Positions 26,370 through 34,755 of a DNA stretch of 64,000 nucleotides are shown here, in pieces. Source of the stretch: Thermoleophilaceae bacterium (GTDB taxonomy: Bacteria; Actinomycetota; Thermoleophilia; Solirubrobacterales; Thermoleophilaceae); NCBI GenBank assembly GCA_030447905.1, contig JAUJNZ010000009.1, positions 28,761 through 92,760 of the forward strand, read 5' to 3'. Numbering within the stretch: the stretch's first letter is position 1; each line of letters starts with the position of its first letter. The notes below the pieces were generated by a model that saw only the letters and a program-made list of their open reading frames with translations, was not told where the DNA came from and did no database searches. The position numbers were made by a program, and so were the translations under genes.

Positions 26370-27779
26370 TCAGTCCTCGTCGCCGTCGTCGTCATCCCCA
26401 CCGCCGCGCTCGGAGTGCTCCTCTGTGGACCCGGAGCGGTCCTGGGGCGGAGACTCGTACTGCTCCTTGTCGACCTCACGCTCGTGGTCCGCCTCTTCAG
26501 AGCCCGAGCGATTCTCGCGGGGGGACCCGTAGTGCTCGCCGTCGGGCTCGCGATAGGCGCGCGAGTCCTCGCGCTCGTAGCGTTCGTCCGAGCCGGACCC
26601 GGAGCCAGGCGAGCTGTCCGAGCGCGCCTCGCGGGCGCGAGCTTCACGAGCCTCGCCGCGTTCCTCGCGCATTCGCTGCCCCCGCTCACGCGAGCGCTCA
26701 CGGCGCTGAGCACTAACCCGCGCGCGGTCGCGGCGTGCGTCGGCACGGCGGGCGGCACTCTGCGTGGACGCGCGCGCCTTATTCGAACCGCCCCGGCGGC
26801 CGGTCTCAGCGGCCTCGGCCTCCGCCTTACGCCCGTCGGGCGCCAGCGGTCCGTTCGGGCCGCCGAGGCCGAGTGCTCCGGCACCCGCGACGACCGTCAC
26901 GACCCCCGCGGCCAGCGATTTCCCCACCGCCGAACTGGCGCTTCCACCGCCGAGCAGTCCGGCCAGCAGCCCTCCTCCGGACCCGCCTCCCCCACCGACG
27001 AGTCCCTGGAGGACGGCGGCCGCGGTGGCGGCGGCAAGCGCCGGCGAGATGGCGGCCAGATCGGACTGGCGACCGCCGATCGCGGCCTTGAAGTCACGGC
27101 AGGGCGCGCATGCGCGCAGGTGCGCGCGGGGACCGCGACCGCGAAGCGCCCGGCGGTCGCCGTCCGAGACGATGCGGCAGACCGTCTCGCAGTGCATGTC
27201 GCGGCCGTTGCCGAAGTCAACGAGCGCCCGTCGGGCCTCGAGGACGGACTGCTTGGCCGCGTCGATCGAAACCGAGAATGCGGCGGCGACCTCGTCGTAG
27301 CCGAGCCCGCTCAGCTCGCGCATCACCAGCGCGCCACGCTGGCGCTCGGGGAGCTCGTGGATGTCATCGACGAGCTGGCGCAGCCGCGCGCGGCCTTCGG
27401 CGTCGTGCTCCACGCCGCCGTGGATCCCGGCGGTCTCGGCGTCAAGCTCGTCGACCGGGGGGCGCCGGCGCAGCAGCGAGATCGACTCGTTGTGAGCGAT
27501 GCGGTAGAGCCACGGCTTCAAGGCGAGCTCCGCTTCGCGCCGCTCCATGCCGCGCATGGCGTTGAGCATGGTGCTCTGGAGCGCATCGAGCGCATCGTCG
27601 GGATGGCGTACGAGCGAGCGGCAGTAGCGGTAGAGCGGCTGGTGATAGCGCTCATAGATCGCTGCGAAGGCGTCGCGGTCTCCGGTGGCGGCGAGCCGGG
27701 CGAGTCGCGCGTCGGTCAACAGGCACAGCGCTACCGTTCGCGTGCGGTTGATCGGCGGGGAAGCGGACAGCTCGGGCAT
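26370..27779 (-). CDS. ECF-type sigma factor with long C-terminal extension
   Basis: Residues about 20-185 are a group-4 sigma factor: region 2 (AFAAIYERYHQPLYRYCRS, ALDALQSTMLNAMRG) and region 4 (LPERQRGALVMRELSGL, YDEVAAAFSVS). After residue 200 comes a zinc-finger-like HLRACAPCRDF (about 220-230), a glycine-rich linker, a membrane-like segment (SLAAGVVTVVAGAGALGL, about 282-300), and 150 charged Arg/Glu/Ser-rich residues. The layout suggests sigma and anti-sigma-like elements in one chain. Target promoters are unknown; the repeat protein downstream may be co-transcribed. Confidence 0.85.
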   Translation of the reverse strand: MPELSASPPINRTRTVALCLLTDARLARLAATGDRDAFAAIYERYHQPLYRYCRSLVRHPDDALDALQSTMLNAMRGMERREAELALKPWLYRIAHNESISLLRRRPPVDELDAETAGIHGGVEHDAEGRARLRQLVDDIHELPERQRGALVMRELSGLGYDEVAAAFSVSIDAAKQSVLEARRALVDFGNGRDMHCETVCRIVSDGDRRALRGRGPRAHLRACAPCRDFKAAIGGRQSDLAAISPALAAATAAAVLQGLVGGGGGSGGGLLAGLLGGGSASSAVGKSLAAGVVTVVAGAGALGLGGPNGPLAPDGRKAEAEAAETGRRGGSNKARASTQSAARRADARRDRARVSAQRRERSRERGQRMREERGEAREARAREARSDSSPGSGSGSDERYEREDSRAYREPDGEHYGSPRENRSGSEEADHEREVDKEQYESPPQDRSGSTEEHSERGGGDDDDGDED

Positions 27780-27899
27780 GGCTAGGTGAACGCGAGCCGG
27801 CGGAGGGTGTGAGGCGCTAGTTCAGCAATTTTCTCACTCTGGTTACCAAGCGAGCGCACGCCGAGCACGGAGGTGCCGCACACCGGTCCGGCCATCGTG

Positions 27900-28997
27900 C
27901 TAGCCGCTCAACCGCAGGCGGGTGTTCTTCCGCGCGAGCGCGAGCCGGCGAGGTAGCGCGGCGACGAGCGGCTCGAGCTCAAGCACGACCTCGGCCGCAC
28001 TCGGCCGCTCGTGCGGCGGCTTCGCGAGCATCCGCATGACGAGACCGTTGAGCGTATCGGGCACCCCGGCGGGCAGCGGCCGCGGCTCCTCGACGAGCTG
28101 GGGGAAGCGAACTAGCCGATCCTCGCTGTCGCGCGCCTCGCGTGCGCGGGGAAACGGAACCGATCCGGAGATCGAGTGGTAGAGCGTCGCGCCGAGGCCG
28201 AAGACGTCGGAGGCCGGTCCCACCATGCCGGGGTGGTCCGACCCGTCGCATTGCTCGGGCGGCATGTAGGCATCGGTGCCGATCGACCCGCGCAGGCGAG
28301 CCGCGCGCTCGAGCGTTCGCGCGATGCTCAGGTCGATCAGTCGCGGCGGCACACTCATCACCAGGTTGTCCGGTTTGACGTCGAGGTGGACCATCTCCTC
28401 GGCGGCCATGTAGTGCAGCGCCGCGGCGATGTGGGCAGTCAAGGGCAGGAGCTGCTCGAGCGGGAGCGCACCGTGGCGGCGGATGAGCCTGCGCAGGGTC
28501 GGTCCCTCGAGGTGCTCGATGAGCACGTGCGGTCGCGGGCCCCCGAGCACGGCGCCGAATCCCCGCACGATCACGGGGTGAGCGAGCCGCTCGAGTGCCT
28601 CCGCCTCCTCGCGCAGCTCACGCAGCACGAGCTCGTTCTCCACGAGGTCCGGCCGCACCAGCTTCGCCACCGCGAGCGCGAAGAGATGGTCGTCCCAGAC
28701 GAGGTAGACCTCGTAGCGGCTGCCGCCGCCGAGCGAGCGCACCACCGAGCGTCCGTCGGCGATCTCCTCGCCGGCCTCGAATCCCCACGCCGCCCGCGAG
28801 TCGTCGCTCCCGCCCGCGACGGCCGGGTCGCGCTCGGGCCCGGGGGTCGCCATCGGCTGCTCGCCCGGCGGGCCCTCGGCGCCCCTGTCGAGCGGCTCGT
28901 CGCCGTCCGCCGGGTCGCGGAGCTCGTCGTTCGCTTCGGGCGCGCGGGCCCTTGCGGCCAGGGGGCGCAATGCGCGGCGAAACCGGGAGTCGGCCAC
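27900..28997 (-). CDS. Serine/threonine protein kinase
   Basis: Catalytic core at about residues 75-345. Motifs: HLDVKPDN (catalytic loop, about 203-210), TDAYMPPEQC (activation segment end) and DVFGLGATLYHSISG. The Mg-binding DFG is DLS (LIDLSIA). GTG 28997 start. The N-terminal 70 residues are Ala/Pro/Asp-rich; no PASTA repeats or membrane helix follows, so it is cytoplasmic. The glycine loop reads LGGGSRYEVY. Confidence 0.88.
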   Translation of the reverse strand: MADSRFRRALRPLAARARAPEANDELRDPADGDEPLDRGAEGPPGEQPMATPGPERDPAVAGGSDDSRAAWGFEAGEEIADGRSVVRSLGGGSRYEVYLVWDDHLFALAVAKLVRPDLVENELVLRELREEAEALERLAHPVIVRGFGAVLGGPRPHVLIEHLEGPTLRRLIRRHGALPLEQLLPLTAHIAAALHYMAAEEMVHLDVKPDNLVMSVPPRLIDLSIARTLERAARLRGSIGTDAYMPPEQCDGSDHPGMVGPASDVFGLGATLYHSISGSVPFPRAREARDSEDRLVRFPQLVEEPRPLPAGVPDTLNGLVMRMLAKPPHERPSAAEVVLELEPLVAALPRRLALARKNTRLRLSG

Positions 28998-29010
28998 GCC
29001 GGGCCGCTCG

Positions 29011-29412
29011 CTACCCCAGCCGGTTCTCGAGCCCGAGAGGGGCCGACTGTGGCGCCTCGGCCTCGGGCGCGGTGGGCACCTCGTCCTCCGCCGGCTGCTC
29101 GACCCCGAGCAGCTCGGCGAGCTCGCCGGTCTCGTACATCTCGGTGACGATGTCGCAGCCGCCGACCAGCTTGCCGTCGACGAAGAGCTGCGGGATCGTC
29201 GGCCAACTCGAGAGGGCCGTGAGCTCCTGGCGGATGCGCGGATCGGGCAGGATGTCGAGCGCCGCGTAGGGGGTTCCGAGCGCCCCGAGCGCGGCCGCGG
29301 TGCGGGCGGAGAAGCCGCAGGCCGGGGCGTTGGGCGTGCCCTTCATGAAGAGCATCACCCGGTTTTCCTCGATCGACTGCTGCAGGAAGTCGCGGATCTC
29401 TGTGTCGGTCAT
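29011..29412 (-). CDS. grxD: Monothiol glutaredoxin, Grx4 family
   Basis: The CGFS active site is at residues 32-35 (NAPACGFSARTA), followed by SWPTIPQLFVDGKLVGGCDI, the glutathione-binding region. It starts at ATG 29412 inside an ATGA overlap with bolA, ensuring coupled expression. Grx4-BolA complexes carry or traffic [2Fe-2S] clusters. The last 25 residues are Pro/Glu-rich and outside the domain. Confidence 0.93.
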   Translation of the reverse strand: MTDTEIRDFLQQSIEENRVMLFMKGTPNAPACGFSARTAAALGALGTPYAALDILPDPRIRQELTALSSWPTIPQLFVDGKLVGGCDIVTEMYETGELAELLGVEQPAEDEVPTAPEAEAPQSAPLGLENRLG

Positions 29413-29651
29413 GCTGTCGTCCCCTCCGGGGTCGAGGTCTTGAGCGAGAGCGCGTGGATCGGTCCCCCGATCTCGGCGCCGAAGATGCCGTAGACGAGTT
29501 GGTGCTGCTCGATGCGAGAGAGCCCCTCGAAGCGCTCGGAGATGATCTCGGCGCGGAAGTGGTCGCCGCCGCCGGTCAAATCCTGCACCTGAGCTCGGGC
29601 GCCCGGGAGGGCCGACTCGATACGGTGCTGGAGCTCCTCGGGCCTGGGCAT
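29409..29651 (-). CDS. bolA: BolA family protein
   Basis: 80 residues, the usual size. BolA pattern: ALPGARAQVQDLTGGGDHFRAEIIS, then RIEQHQLVYGIFG with the C-terminal conserved His, and GPIHALSLKT. Its stop overlaps the grxD start (ATGA). BolA and CGFS glutaredoxin form a [2Fe-2S]-binding heterodimer; the pairing here argues for that role. Confidence 0.93.
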   Translation of the reverse strand: MPRPEELQHRIESALPGARAQVQDLTGGGDHFRAEIISERFEGLSRIEQHQLVYGIFGAEIGGPIHALSLKTSTPEGTTA

Positions 29652-29683
29652 CGGTGATCAAGGTTAGCGACGTGCGGAGGCGG

Positions 29684-29689
29684 TACAAT
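29684..29689 (+). promoter_or_regulatory. -10 element for the erpA-like gene
   Basis: TACAAT at 29684-29689, 10 bases before ATG 29700, in the divergent bolA/erpA spacer. It overlaps an upstream in-frame ATG at 29688, which argues for the 29700 start and a very short or absent leader. No good -35 box seen. Confidence 0.5.
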
Positions 29690-29699
29690 GGGGCTCACG

Positions 29700-30050
29700 A
29701 TGGTCACTCTCACCGATTTCGCCGCCGAGAAGGTCAACCAGTTCCTTGCGAGCCAGGACGCCGCCGATAGCGCCGGCCTCCGCGTCGGAGTGCGCGGTGG
29801 CGGCTGCTCGGGGTTCCAGTACGCGCTCGCCCTCGACGAGCGCAAGGAGGACGACCAGGTGTTCGAGGATCACGGCATCCGCCTGATCGTCGATCCGGCG
29901 AGCCTCCAGTACGTTGACGGCTCGGTCGTCGACTATACCGAGAGCCTCATGGGCGCCGGCTTCGAGGTCAAGAACCCGAACGTCGTGGCGGCGTGCGGGT
30001 GCGGGTCTTCGTTCCGCGTGGCGGACGAAGAGCCGAGCTGCGGCTCCTAG
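29700..30050 (+). CDS. erpA: Iron-sulfur cluster insertion protein, HesB/IscA/ErpA family
   Basis: A-type carrier protein. The three conserved cysteines are present: GGGCSGF (Cys36) and CGCGSSF (about 99 and 101). ATG 29700 gives MVTLTDFAAEKV, the usual family N terminus, and lies after a TACAAT -10. Divergent from bolA-grxD, making a compact Fe-S delivery locus. It could also be called IscA; A-type paralogues are hard to separate by sequence. Confidence 0.9.
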   Translation: MVTLTDFAAEKVNQFLASQDAADSAGLRVGVRGGGCSGFQYALALDERKEDDQVFEDHGIRLIVDPASLQYVDGSVVDYTESLMGAGFEVKNPNVVAACGCGSSFRVADEEPSCGS

Positions 30051-30093
30051 CGCCCTCGCCCGGCGGCGACGCCGCGACGCCCCCCCGGCCGCC

Positions 30094-30420
30094 TCAGCGC
30101 GCGAACCCCGGCTCGTCGTCCTCGGGGACGTCGGGCTCCGGGCCCGGACCTGGGAACTGGCCGGCGGGCGGAGGATCCTCCGCCTCGGGGTTCGGCTCGT
30201 AGGGGTCGGAGTCGGCGGCCGGGTTCGGCTCGCCGACCGGCTTGTTGAGGCGGTGGTGGGGTGGCTCCGCACGCAGCTGCTCGGGATCGAGCGGCTCCGG
30301 GCGCTCCTTGGGCTCGAGCGGACGGTCGGCCGCCTCGGCCGGATCCGGCGGGCGCTCGTGGTGGCGGAAGCCGCCGGGGCGGCCTCGCTTTGGTGACGAT
30401 CCTTTGGACGGCTTGGCCAT
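30094..30420 (-). CDS. Proline-rich hypothetical protein (108 aa)
   Basis: MAKPSKGSSPKRGRPGGFRH opens a basic N terminus; the rest is Pro/Glu/Asp-rich (PEPLDPEQLRAEPPHHRL, EDPPPAGQF) and likely disordered. No known domain. A stress-sigma-like element (GTTA-N14-GGGTAG, 30431-30454) stands just upstream. Low complexity makes translation likely but not certain. Confidence 0.55.
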   Translation of the reverse strand: MAKPSKGSSPKRGRPGGFRHHERPPDPAEAADRPLEPKERPEPLDPEQLRAEPPHHRLNKPVGEPNPAADSDPYEPNPEAEDPPPAGQFPGPGPEPDVPEDDEPGFAR

Positions 30421-30471
30421 GTCGGCTGGACTACCCGAGACGGGGGCGTCTAACACGGGTAGCGGCGAGTG

Positions 30472-31044
30472 CTAGGGCTCGGCGTCGAGCGATCGCCACA
30501 GGTAGAGGGACGCGAGCGTCCGCTGCGGTCGCCACGGCTCGGCGAGCCGCTCGAGCTCGCCCGCGTCCGGCAGGGAGTCGAGCCCGTAGCTGCGCTCGAC
30601 CGCCCGGCGGATCCCCAGATCGCCCACCGCCAGCACGTCCGGCCGGCCAAGGTGGAAGATCAGGAACATATCGGCCGTCCACTGGCCGAGCCCCTTGACC
30701 GCGACGAGCTCAGCCGCCACGGCGGCGTCGTCCTGCTCGGCGAGCCGGTCGACCGGCAGGCGGCCGTCCTCGACCCGCGCCGCCAGGTCGCGCAGGTAGG
30801 CGACCTTTGCCCGGGAGAGGCCGGCGGCGCGCACCTCATCGGGGTCGGCGGCGAGCAGCTCGGCGGGCTCGGGGGTGCGCCCGCCGAAGAGCTCGAGCAG
30901 GCGCTCGTAGATCGAGCGTGCCGCCTTGGTGGAGAGCTGCTGGCCGACGATCGCGCGCAACAGGGCGCCGTAGGGGTCGGCGGGTCGCCCCTGGCGCCGA
31001 TCGTCGAGGCTGAGCGGCCCGATCCGATCGACGAGTGCCCGCAT
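30472..31044 (-). CDS. DNA-3-methyladenine glycosylase II (AlkA-like)
   Basis: Helix-hairpin-helix base-excision enzyme. ALLRAIVGQQLSTKAARSIYE, VKGLGQWTADMFLIFHLGR and the catalytic Asp in VLAVGDLGIRRAVE are typical of AlkA/HhH-GPD proteins. ATG 31044 is the first usable start, but conserved-looking residues continue upstream (HLRRADPV) without ATG, GTG or TTG, so the true N terminus may begin at a CTG or be disturbed. The N-terminal TBP-like AlkA domain is absent. Confidence 0.8.
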   Translation of the reverse strand: MRALVDRIGPLSLDDRRQGRPADPYGALLRAIVGQQLSTKAARSIYERLLELFGGRTPEPAELLAADPDEVRAAGLSRAKVAYLRDLAARVEDGRLPVDRLAEQDDAAVAAELVAVKGLGQWTADMFLIFHLGRPDVLAVGDLGIRRAVERSYGLDSLPDAGELERLAEPWRPQRTLASLYLWRSLDAEP

Positions 31045-31139
31045 GACCGGGTCGGCACGGCGCAGGTGATCGACCGCGGCGTCCCCCGCGGGGGCGGGAC
31101 TTGAGGCGGCGACGCCCGCGCCCGGTCGCGCGCCGGCGG

Positions 31140-32579
31140 TCAGGCGATCGGCTCCGCGCGCCGGCGCCCGCTGGTCGCTCCGCCGCCGCGACTCCCGAAG
31201 AACTCGCTCTCCTGCTCTCCGAGCTCGGTCGCCGGGGGGTCCCCGTAGAGCCACTCGCGCGCGATGCGGTGCCAGTTCGCGCGCGCCTCGATCTGGCCGA
31301 GCACCCCCAGGGTCAGGGCCTCCATGCGCGTCGCCAGCATGCGCTCGGGGGGCAGGGTCGCGCGACGCATGACCGGCCAGTGCTCTGAGCGCATGTCGCC
31401 CATGTCGATCAGGGTCTCCCGCACGCAGTCGGCGTCGATCGTGACCTCGCGATCGTCGCGGTACCACGCGGTGACCGCTTGGAAGTGGGCCAGCACCCGC
31501 TCGGGGGTGACCTCGGGATCGTCGCCCGAGTAGAACCCCAGCTCGACGAGGCCCTCGTAGAGCGCCCGGGCCTCGCCGTCCAGGGCGAGGCGGAACAGCG
31601 CGAGCTCGCGCTCCACCCACCCGCGCGCGACCTTGCGGGTCATGCCGAAGTCGAGGAAGGCGACCCGCCCGTCGCCCATGAGCCGGAAGTTGCCGGGGTG
31701 GGGGTCGCCCGAGAAGTGGCCGGTCCGGTAGAGCGACCCGAAGAAGAAGCGAAAGACGATCTCGCCGAAGCGGTCCCGCTCGGCCTGGGACAGCTCCTTG
31801 ACCCCCTCGAAGCCGATTCCCTCCGCCCACTCGGTGACGAGCACGCGCTCGGTGCACAGCTCGGTCACGACGTCGGGCACGAAGACGAACGGGTGCCCGC
31901 GCCAGGCGCGGGCAAAGGCGCGCTGGGACTGGGCCTCGTGCTCGTAGTCGAGCTCCTCGGTGAGCCGCTCGCGCACCTCGGTGGCCATCGCCTTGGCGTC
32001 CATGCCCGGGGCCATCCGCTTGGCCGCTCGCAAGAGGAGCCCGAGGTTCTGCAGGTCTGCGCGGACGGCGGCGGCCACGCCCGGATACTGGACCTTGACC
32101 GCGACGTCGCGCCCGTCGTGCAGGCGAGCACGGTAGACCTGGCCGATCGACGCCGCGGCCACCGCGTCCTCGTCGAACTCGGCGAAGCTCTCGCGCAGCT
32201 TCTCCCCGAGGTCCTGCTCGATGACCTTGCGCATGTCCCGAAACGACACCCGCGGCGCCGAGTCGCGCAGCTCGGCGAGCTTCTCCTGGATGCGCTTGCT
32301 CGCCTCGGGCGGGAGCGCGCCGGTGTCGATGAACGACGCGACCTGTCCGATCTTCATGGCCGCGCCCTTCATCGAGCCGAGCACCTCGACGATCTGCTCG
32401 GCGGCCTCGACCTGGCGGCGCTCGGCGGCCTCACGGCGAGCGACCTCGGAGCGGGTGAGGTTGACGGCCTTGGTCGCGTAGGCGCGGGCGGCCTGGCCGC
32501 CCACGAGCGATCCGACCCGGGCGGTGCGGCGCACACGCCCCTTCGGCATCTTCGGGCTCTTATCGTCCTCGTGCGCCAT
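31140..32579 (-). CDS. ABC1/AarF/UbiB family atypical kinase
   Basis: 479 residues. Diagnostic features: KIGQ in AAMKIGQVASF (near residue 76), the alanine-rich AAASIGQVYRA loop, catalytic FSGDPHPGNF (about 288) and LDFGM (about 305). UbiB-type proteins support isoprenoid quinone or lipid metabolism, mostly as ATPases. No membrane helices at the C terminus, unlike E. coli UbiB. The glycosylase gene lies downstream. Confidence 0.9.
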   Translation of the reverse strand: MAHEDDKSPKMPKGRVRRTARVGSLVGGQAARAYATKAVNLTRSEVARREAAERRQVEAAEQIVEVLGSMKGAAMKIGQVASFIDTGALPPEASKRIQEKLAELRDSAPRVSFRDMRKVIEQDLGEKLRESFAEFDEDAVAAASIGQVYRARLHDGRDVAVKVQYPGVAAAVRADLQNLGLLLRAAKRMAPGMDAKAMATEVRERLTEELDYEHEAQSQRAFARAWRGHPFVFVPDVVTELCTERVLVTEWAEGIGFEGVKELSQAERDRFGEIVFRFFFGSLYRTGHFSGDPHPGNFRLMGDGRVAFLDFGMTRKVARGWVERELALFRLALDGEARALYEGLVELGFYSGDDPEVTPERVLAHFQAVTAWYRDDREVTIDADCVRETLIDMGDMRSEHWPVMRRATLPPERMLATRMEALTLGVLGQIEARANWHRIAREWLYGDPPATELGEQESEFFGSRGGGATSGRRRAEPIA

Positions 32580-32681
32580 CTCCTGTCAAAGAGTACGCGC
32601 ACGGGGCGGCGGCCCACAGTGCACAGGGCTTTCGCGGTAGGGTCCGCCCGTTCGCTCCCCGGTCGTCGAGAGGAGGAATGC

Positions 32682-33314
32682 ATGTCCACACCGAGCGCCG
32701 ACGGGCTCGAAGTCGTCGATCTCGCGCGCGAGGACCTGCCCGAGGCCGTCGGCGTGCTGGCCCGTGGGATGCGCGACAACCCGATGCACGTCGCCGCCTT
32801 CGGGAACGACCCCAACAAGCGGCGTCGCATCCTCGAGCGCCTCTTCGGGGCGCTGTTTCGGGTCATGGTCGCCCAGCAGCCGATCTGCGTGCGGCGCGAG
32901 GGGAGGATCGTCGCGGCGACGGGCGTGGCCCCGGCAGGCTCCTGCCAGCCCACTCCTCGCCAGGGCCTCGCTCTGGCGCCTGCGATGCTCGCAGCCGGGC
33001 CGCGCGCGGCGGGGCGCGCCTCGCGGTGGATCAGGGCCTGGGGCGCCCGCGACCCGGGCGAGCCCCACGTCCACCTGGGTCCGCTGGCGGTCGATGCCCA
33101 CCTGCAGGGCCAGGGAATCGGCTCACGCCTCCTGGCCGAGCACTGCCGGCGCCTCGACGCCGCCGGGGAGGTCGGCTACCTCGAGACCGACAAGCCCGAG
33201 AACGTCGTCTTCTACGAGCGCCAGGGCTTCGAGACCGTCGACCGAGCCGACGTCATCGGCGTGGCGAGCTGGTTCATGCGCCGTTCGCCACGCGCGACCG
33301 GTGGCGCATCGTAG
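32682..33314 (+). CDS. GNAT family N-acetyltransferase
   Basis: ATG 32682 has AGGAGG five bases upstream. The acetyl-CoA-binding block reads VDAHLQGQGIGSRLLAEHC (Q/RxxGxG/A pattern), followed by LETDKPENVVFYERQGFE. 210 residues, one domain. An N-terminal MRDNPMHVAAFGNDP is shared by a common actinobacterial subgroup. Acceptor unknown. Confidence 0.88.
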   Translation: MSTPSADGLEVVDLAREDLPEAVGVLARGMRDNPMHVAAFGNDPNKRRRILERLFGALFRVMVAQQPICVRREGRIVAATGVAPAGSCQPTPRQGLALAPAMLAAGPRAAGRASRWIRAWGARDPGEPHVHLGPLAVDAHLQGQGIGSRLLAEHCRRLDAAGEVGYLETDKPENVVFYERQGFETVDRADVIGVASWFMRRSPRATGGAS

Positions 33315-33320
33315 GAGACC

Positions 33321-33770
33321 GTGCGGGTCGTCACCCCGCCGCGATCGCGTCCGAGCCTGCGGTGCCGCCCCTGTCGGGCTCGCAACTCCGCCTTCTAGCG
33401 CCGATCCCCGACCCGGGCAAGCTGATCGGCATCGGTCTCTACTACCGCTCGCACGCGCGGGAGGCGGGCCTCGACCCACCGGCGACCGCCCACCTTCTTC
33501 GACGAGAGCGGGCCACTCGACGCGCTCGAGCTCGAGCTCACCCTGACGGAGAGGTCATGCAGAGCGCGTCGACCGCCGACCTGATCCATTCGATCCCGCC
33601 CTCTTCTCCCACCTCTCGAGCCTCATGACCCTCGAGCCCGGCGACGTCGTGTTCACCGGGACGCCGCGGGGGTGGGCAGCCTGCGCGAGCCGAGGATATG
33701 GCTGCGGCCGGGCGCCGAGATCGTGATCTCATCGCCGCAGCTCGGGCGCCTCGAGACGCGGATCGCCTGA
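33321..33770 (+). pseudogene. Fumarylacetoacetate hydrolase family remnant
   Basis: Readable pieces are LLAPIPDPGKLIGIGLYYRSHAREAG (shortened here), then after a frame change [13 protein letters not shown], and, after another, [16 protein letters not shown] and the end at TGA 33770. These are the N-terminal, middle and C-terminal signatures of FAH-type hydrolases. About 100 residues including the metal-binding ExE core are deleted. Not functional as written. GTG 33321 directly follows the GNAT gene. Confidence 0.7.
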
Positions 33771-33803
33771 AGCTGCGACGAAGCTGCTCGACGAGGGGAC
33801 TTC

Positions 33804-33832
33804 TTGCGGACCGTGGTCGTCCGGGTTAGGGT
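33804..33832 (+). promoter_or_regulatory. Housekeeping-type promoter of the 33869 gene
   Basis: TTGCGG at 33804-33809 and TAGGGT at 33827-33832 with 17 bases between, as for SigA/HrdB. The start codon GTG 33869 with GAGAGGAGG upstream follows 36 bases on. Confidence 0.55.
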
Positions 33833-33868
33833 GGCGCTCGGCGACGCCGATCGAGCGAGAGGAGGCAC

Positions 33869-34561
33869 GTGCTGAACATCAAGAATGCGTCCGGCTTTCG
33901 GCGGGGGGTCGCCGGGCTGAGCCTGATCCTCGGTCCCATCCTCGTCCTGCTCGGCTCGCTGACCCAGACGGGGACCGACGCGGAGGGCGCCGCCTACCTC
34001 GACGCGCTGGCCGAGAGCCCCGGGGCGACACAGGTCTCGACGCTCCTCTCCTACTTCGGCTTCGTCCTCCTCGTGCCCGGGATCGTCGGCGCCGTGCACG
34101 TGGTCAGACAACGCGGCGTGGTGCTGGCTCACGTCGCCGGAGCGATTGCGCTGCTGGGTGCAGTCGGGATCGCCGCGCTCGTCTTCACCACCTTCTACGA
34201 CCTCAGCATCGCCGAGAACGCGCCCCGCGGGCCGGGAGTCGCCGTCTACGACGGGGTCGAGGGCTATCCGCTCGCCTTCCTCCCCGCCGGCCTCGGCTTT
34301 CTCGGCCTGCCGATCGGGATGGTCCTGCTGATGGTGGCGCTCTGGCGCGGCGGAATCGCACCCGTATGGGCGTGGCCGGTCGTCCTCGTCGCCTTTCTCG
34401 TCCTCCAGTTCGAGCTCGGAGGGGTCAAGGTCGGGACCATCGTCGGCAGCATCGGCCTGACCGTCGCGTTCGGTTACGTCGGGGTCAAGCTGCTCACCAT
34501 GTCGGACGCGGTCTGGGAGCGGGGCGGGGCGCCGGGCGGCGGATCGCCGCGCGTGGCGTGA
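33869..34561 (+). CDS. Multi-pass membrane protein of unknown function
   Basis: 230 residues with about six hydrophobic segments, e.g. LSLILGPILVLLGSL, FGFVLLVPGIVGAVHVV, VAGAIALLGAVGIAALVF and LGFLGLPIGMVLLMVAL. Loop residues between helices (TQTGTDAEGAAYLDALAES) are typical of actinobacterial DUF4386-like proteins. GTG start with strong Shine-Dalgarno and its own promoter. No functional clue. Confidence 0.75.
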   Translation: MLNIKNASGFRRGVAGLSLILGPILVLLGSLTQTGTDAEGAAYLDALAESPGATQVSTLLSYFGFVLLVPGIVGAVHVVRQRGVVLAHVAGAIALLGAVGIAALVFTTFYDLSIAENAPRGPGVAVYDGVEGYPLAFLPAGLGFLGLPIGMVLLMVALWRGGIAPVWAWPVVLVAFLVLQFELGGVKVGTIVGSIGLTVAFGYVGVKLLTMSDAVWERGGAPGGGSPRVA

Positions 34562-34755
34562 GGGCGGTGCACCCGCTGGACTCAAGGTCTTCGCCCGCGT
34601 GACCACGGGGCTGATAGCCGTCCCGCTGGTCGGCCGGGGGCTCGGCCTCCGCCGATTCGAACTGCGCACCGCGGGGACCGAGCGGCCGGCGGGCGGGCCC
34701 GGGGCGCCGGCGACGGCCCCGGCGCGCCCGAGCGCCTGAGGAGACGGGAGACAAC

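Noticed and set aside
34599..34739. 46-codon frame starting GTG in the gap before the acyltransferase
   Set aside because: Short, low-complexity C terminus and no Shine-Dalgarno or homologous motif; could be a decayed fragment.
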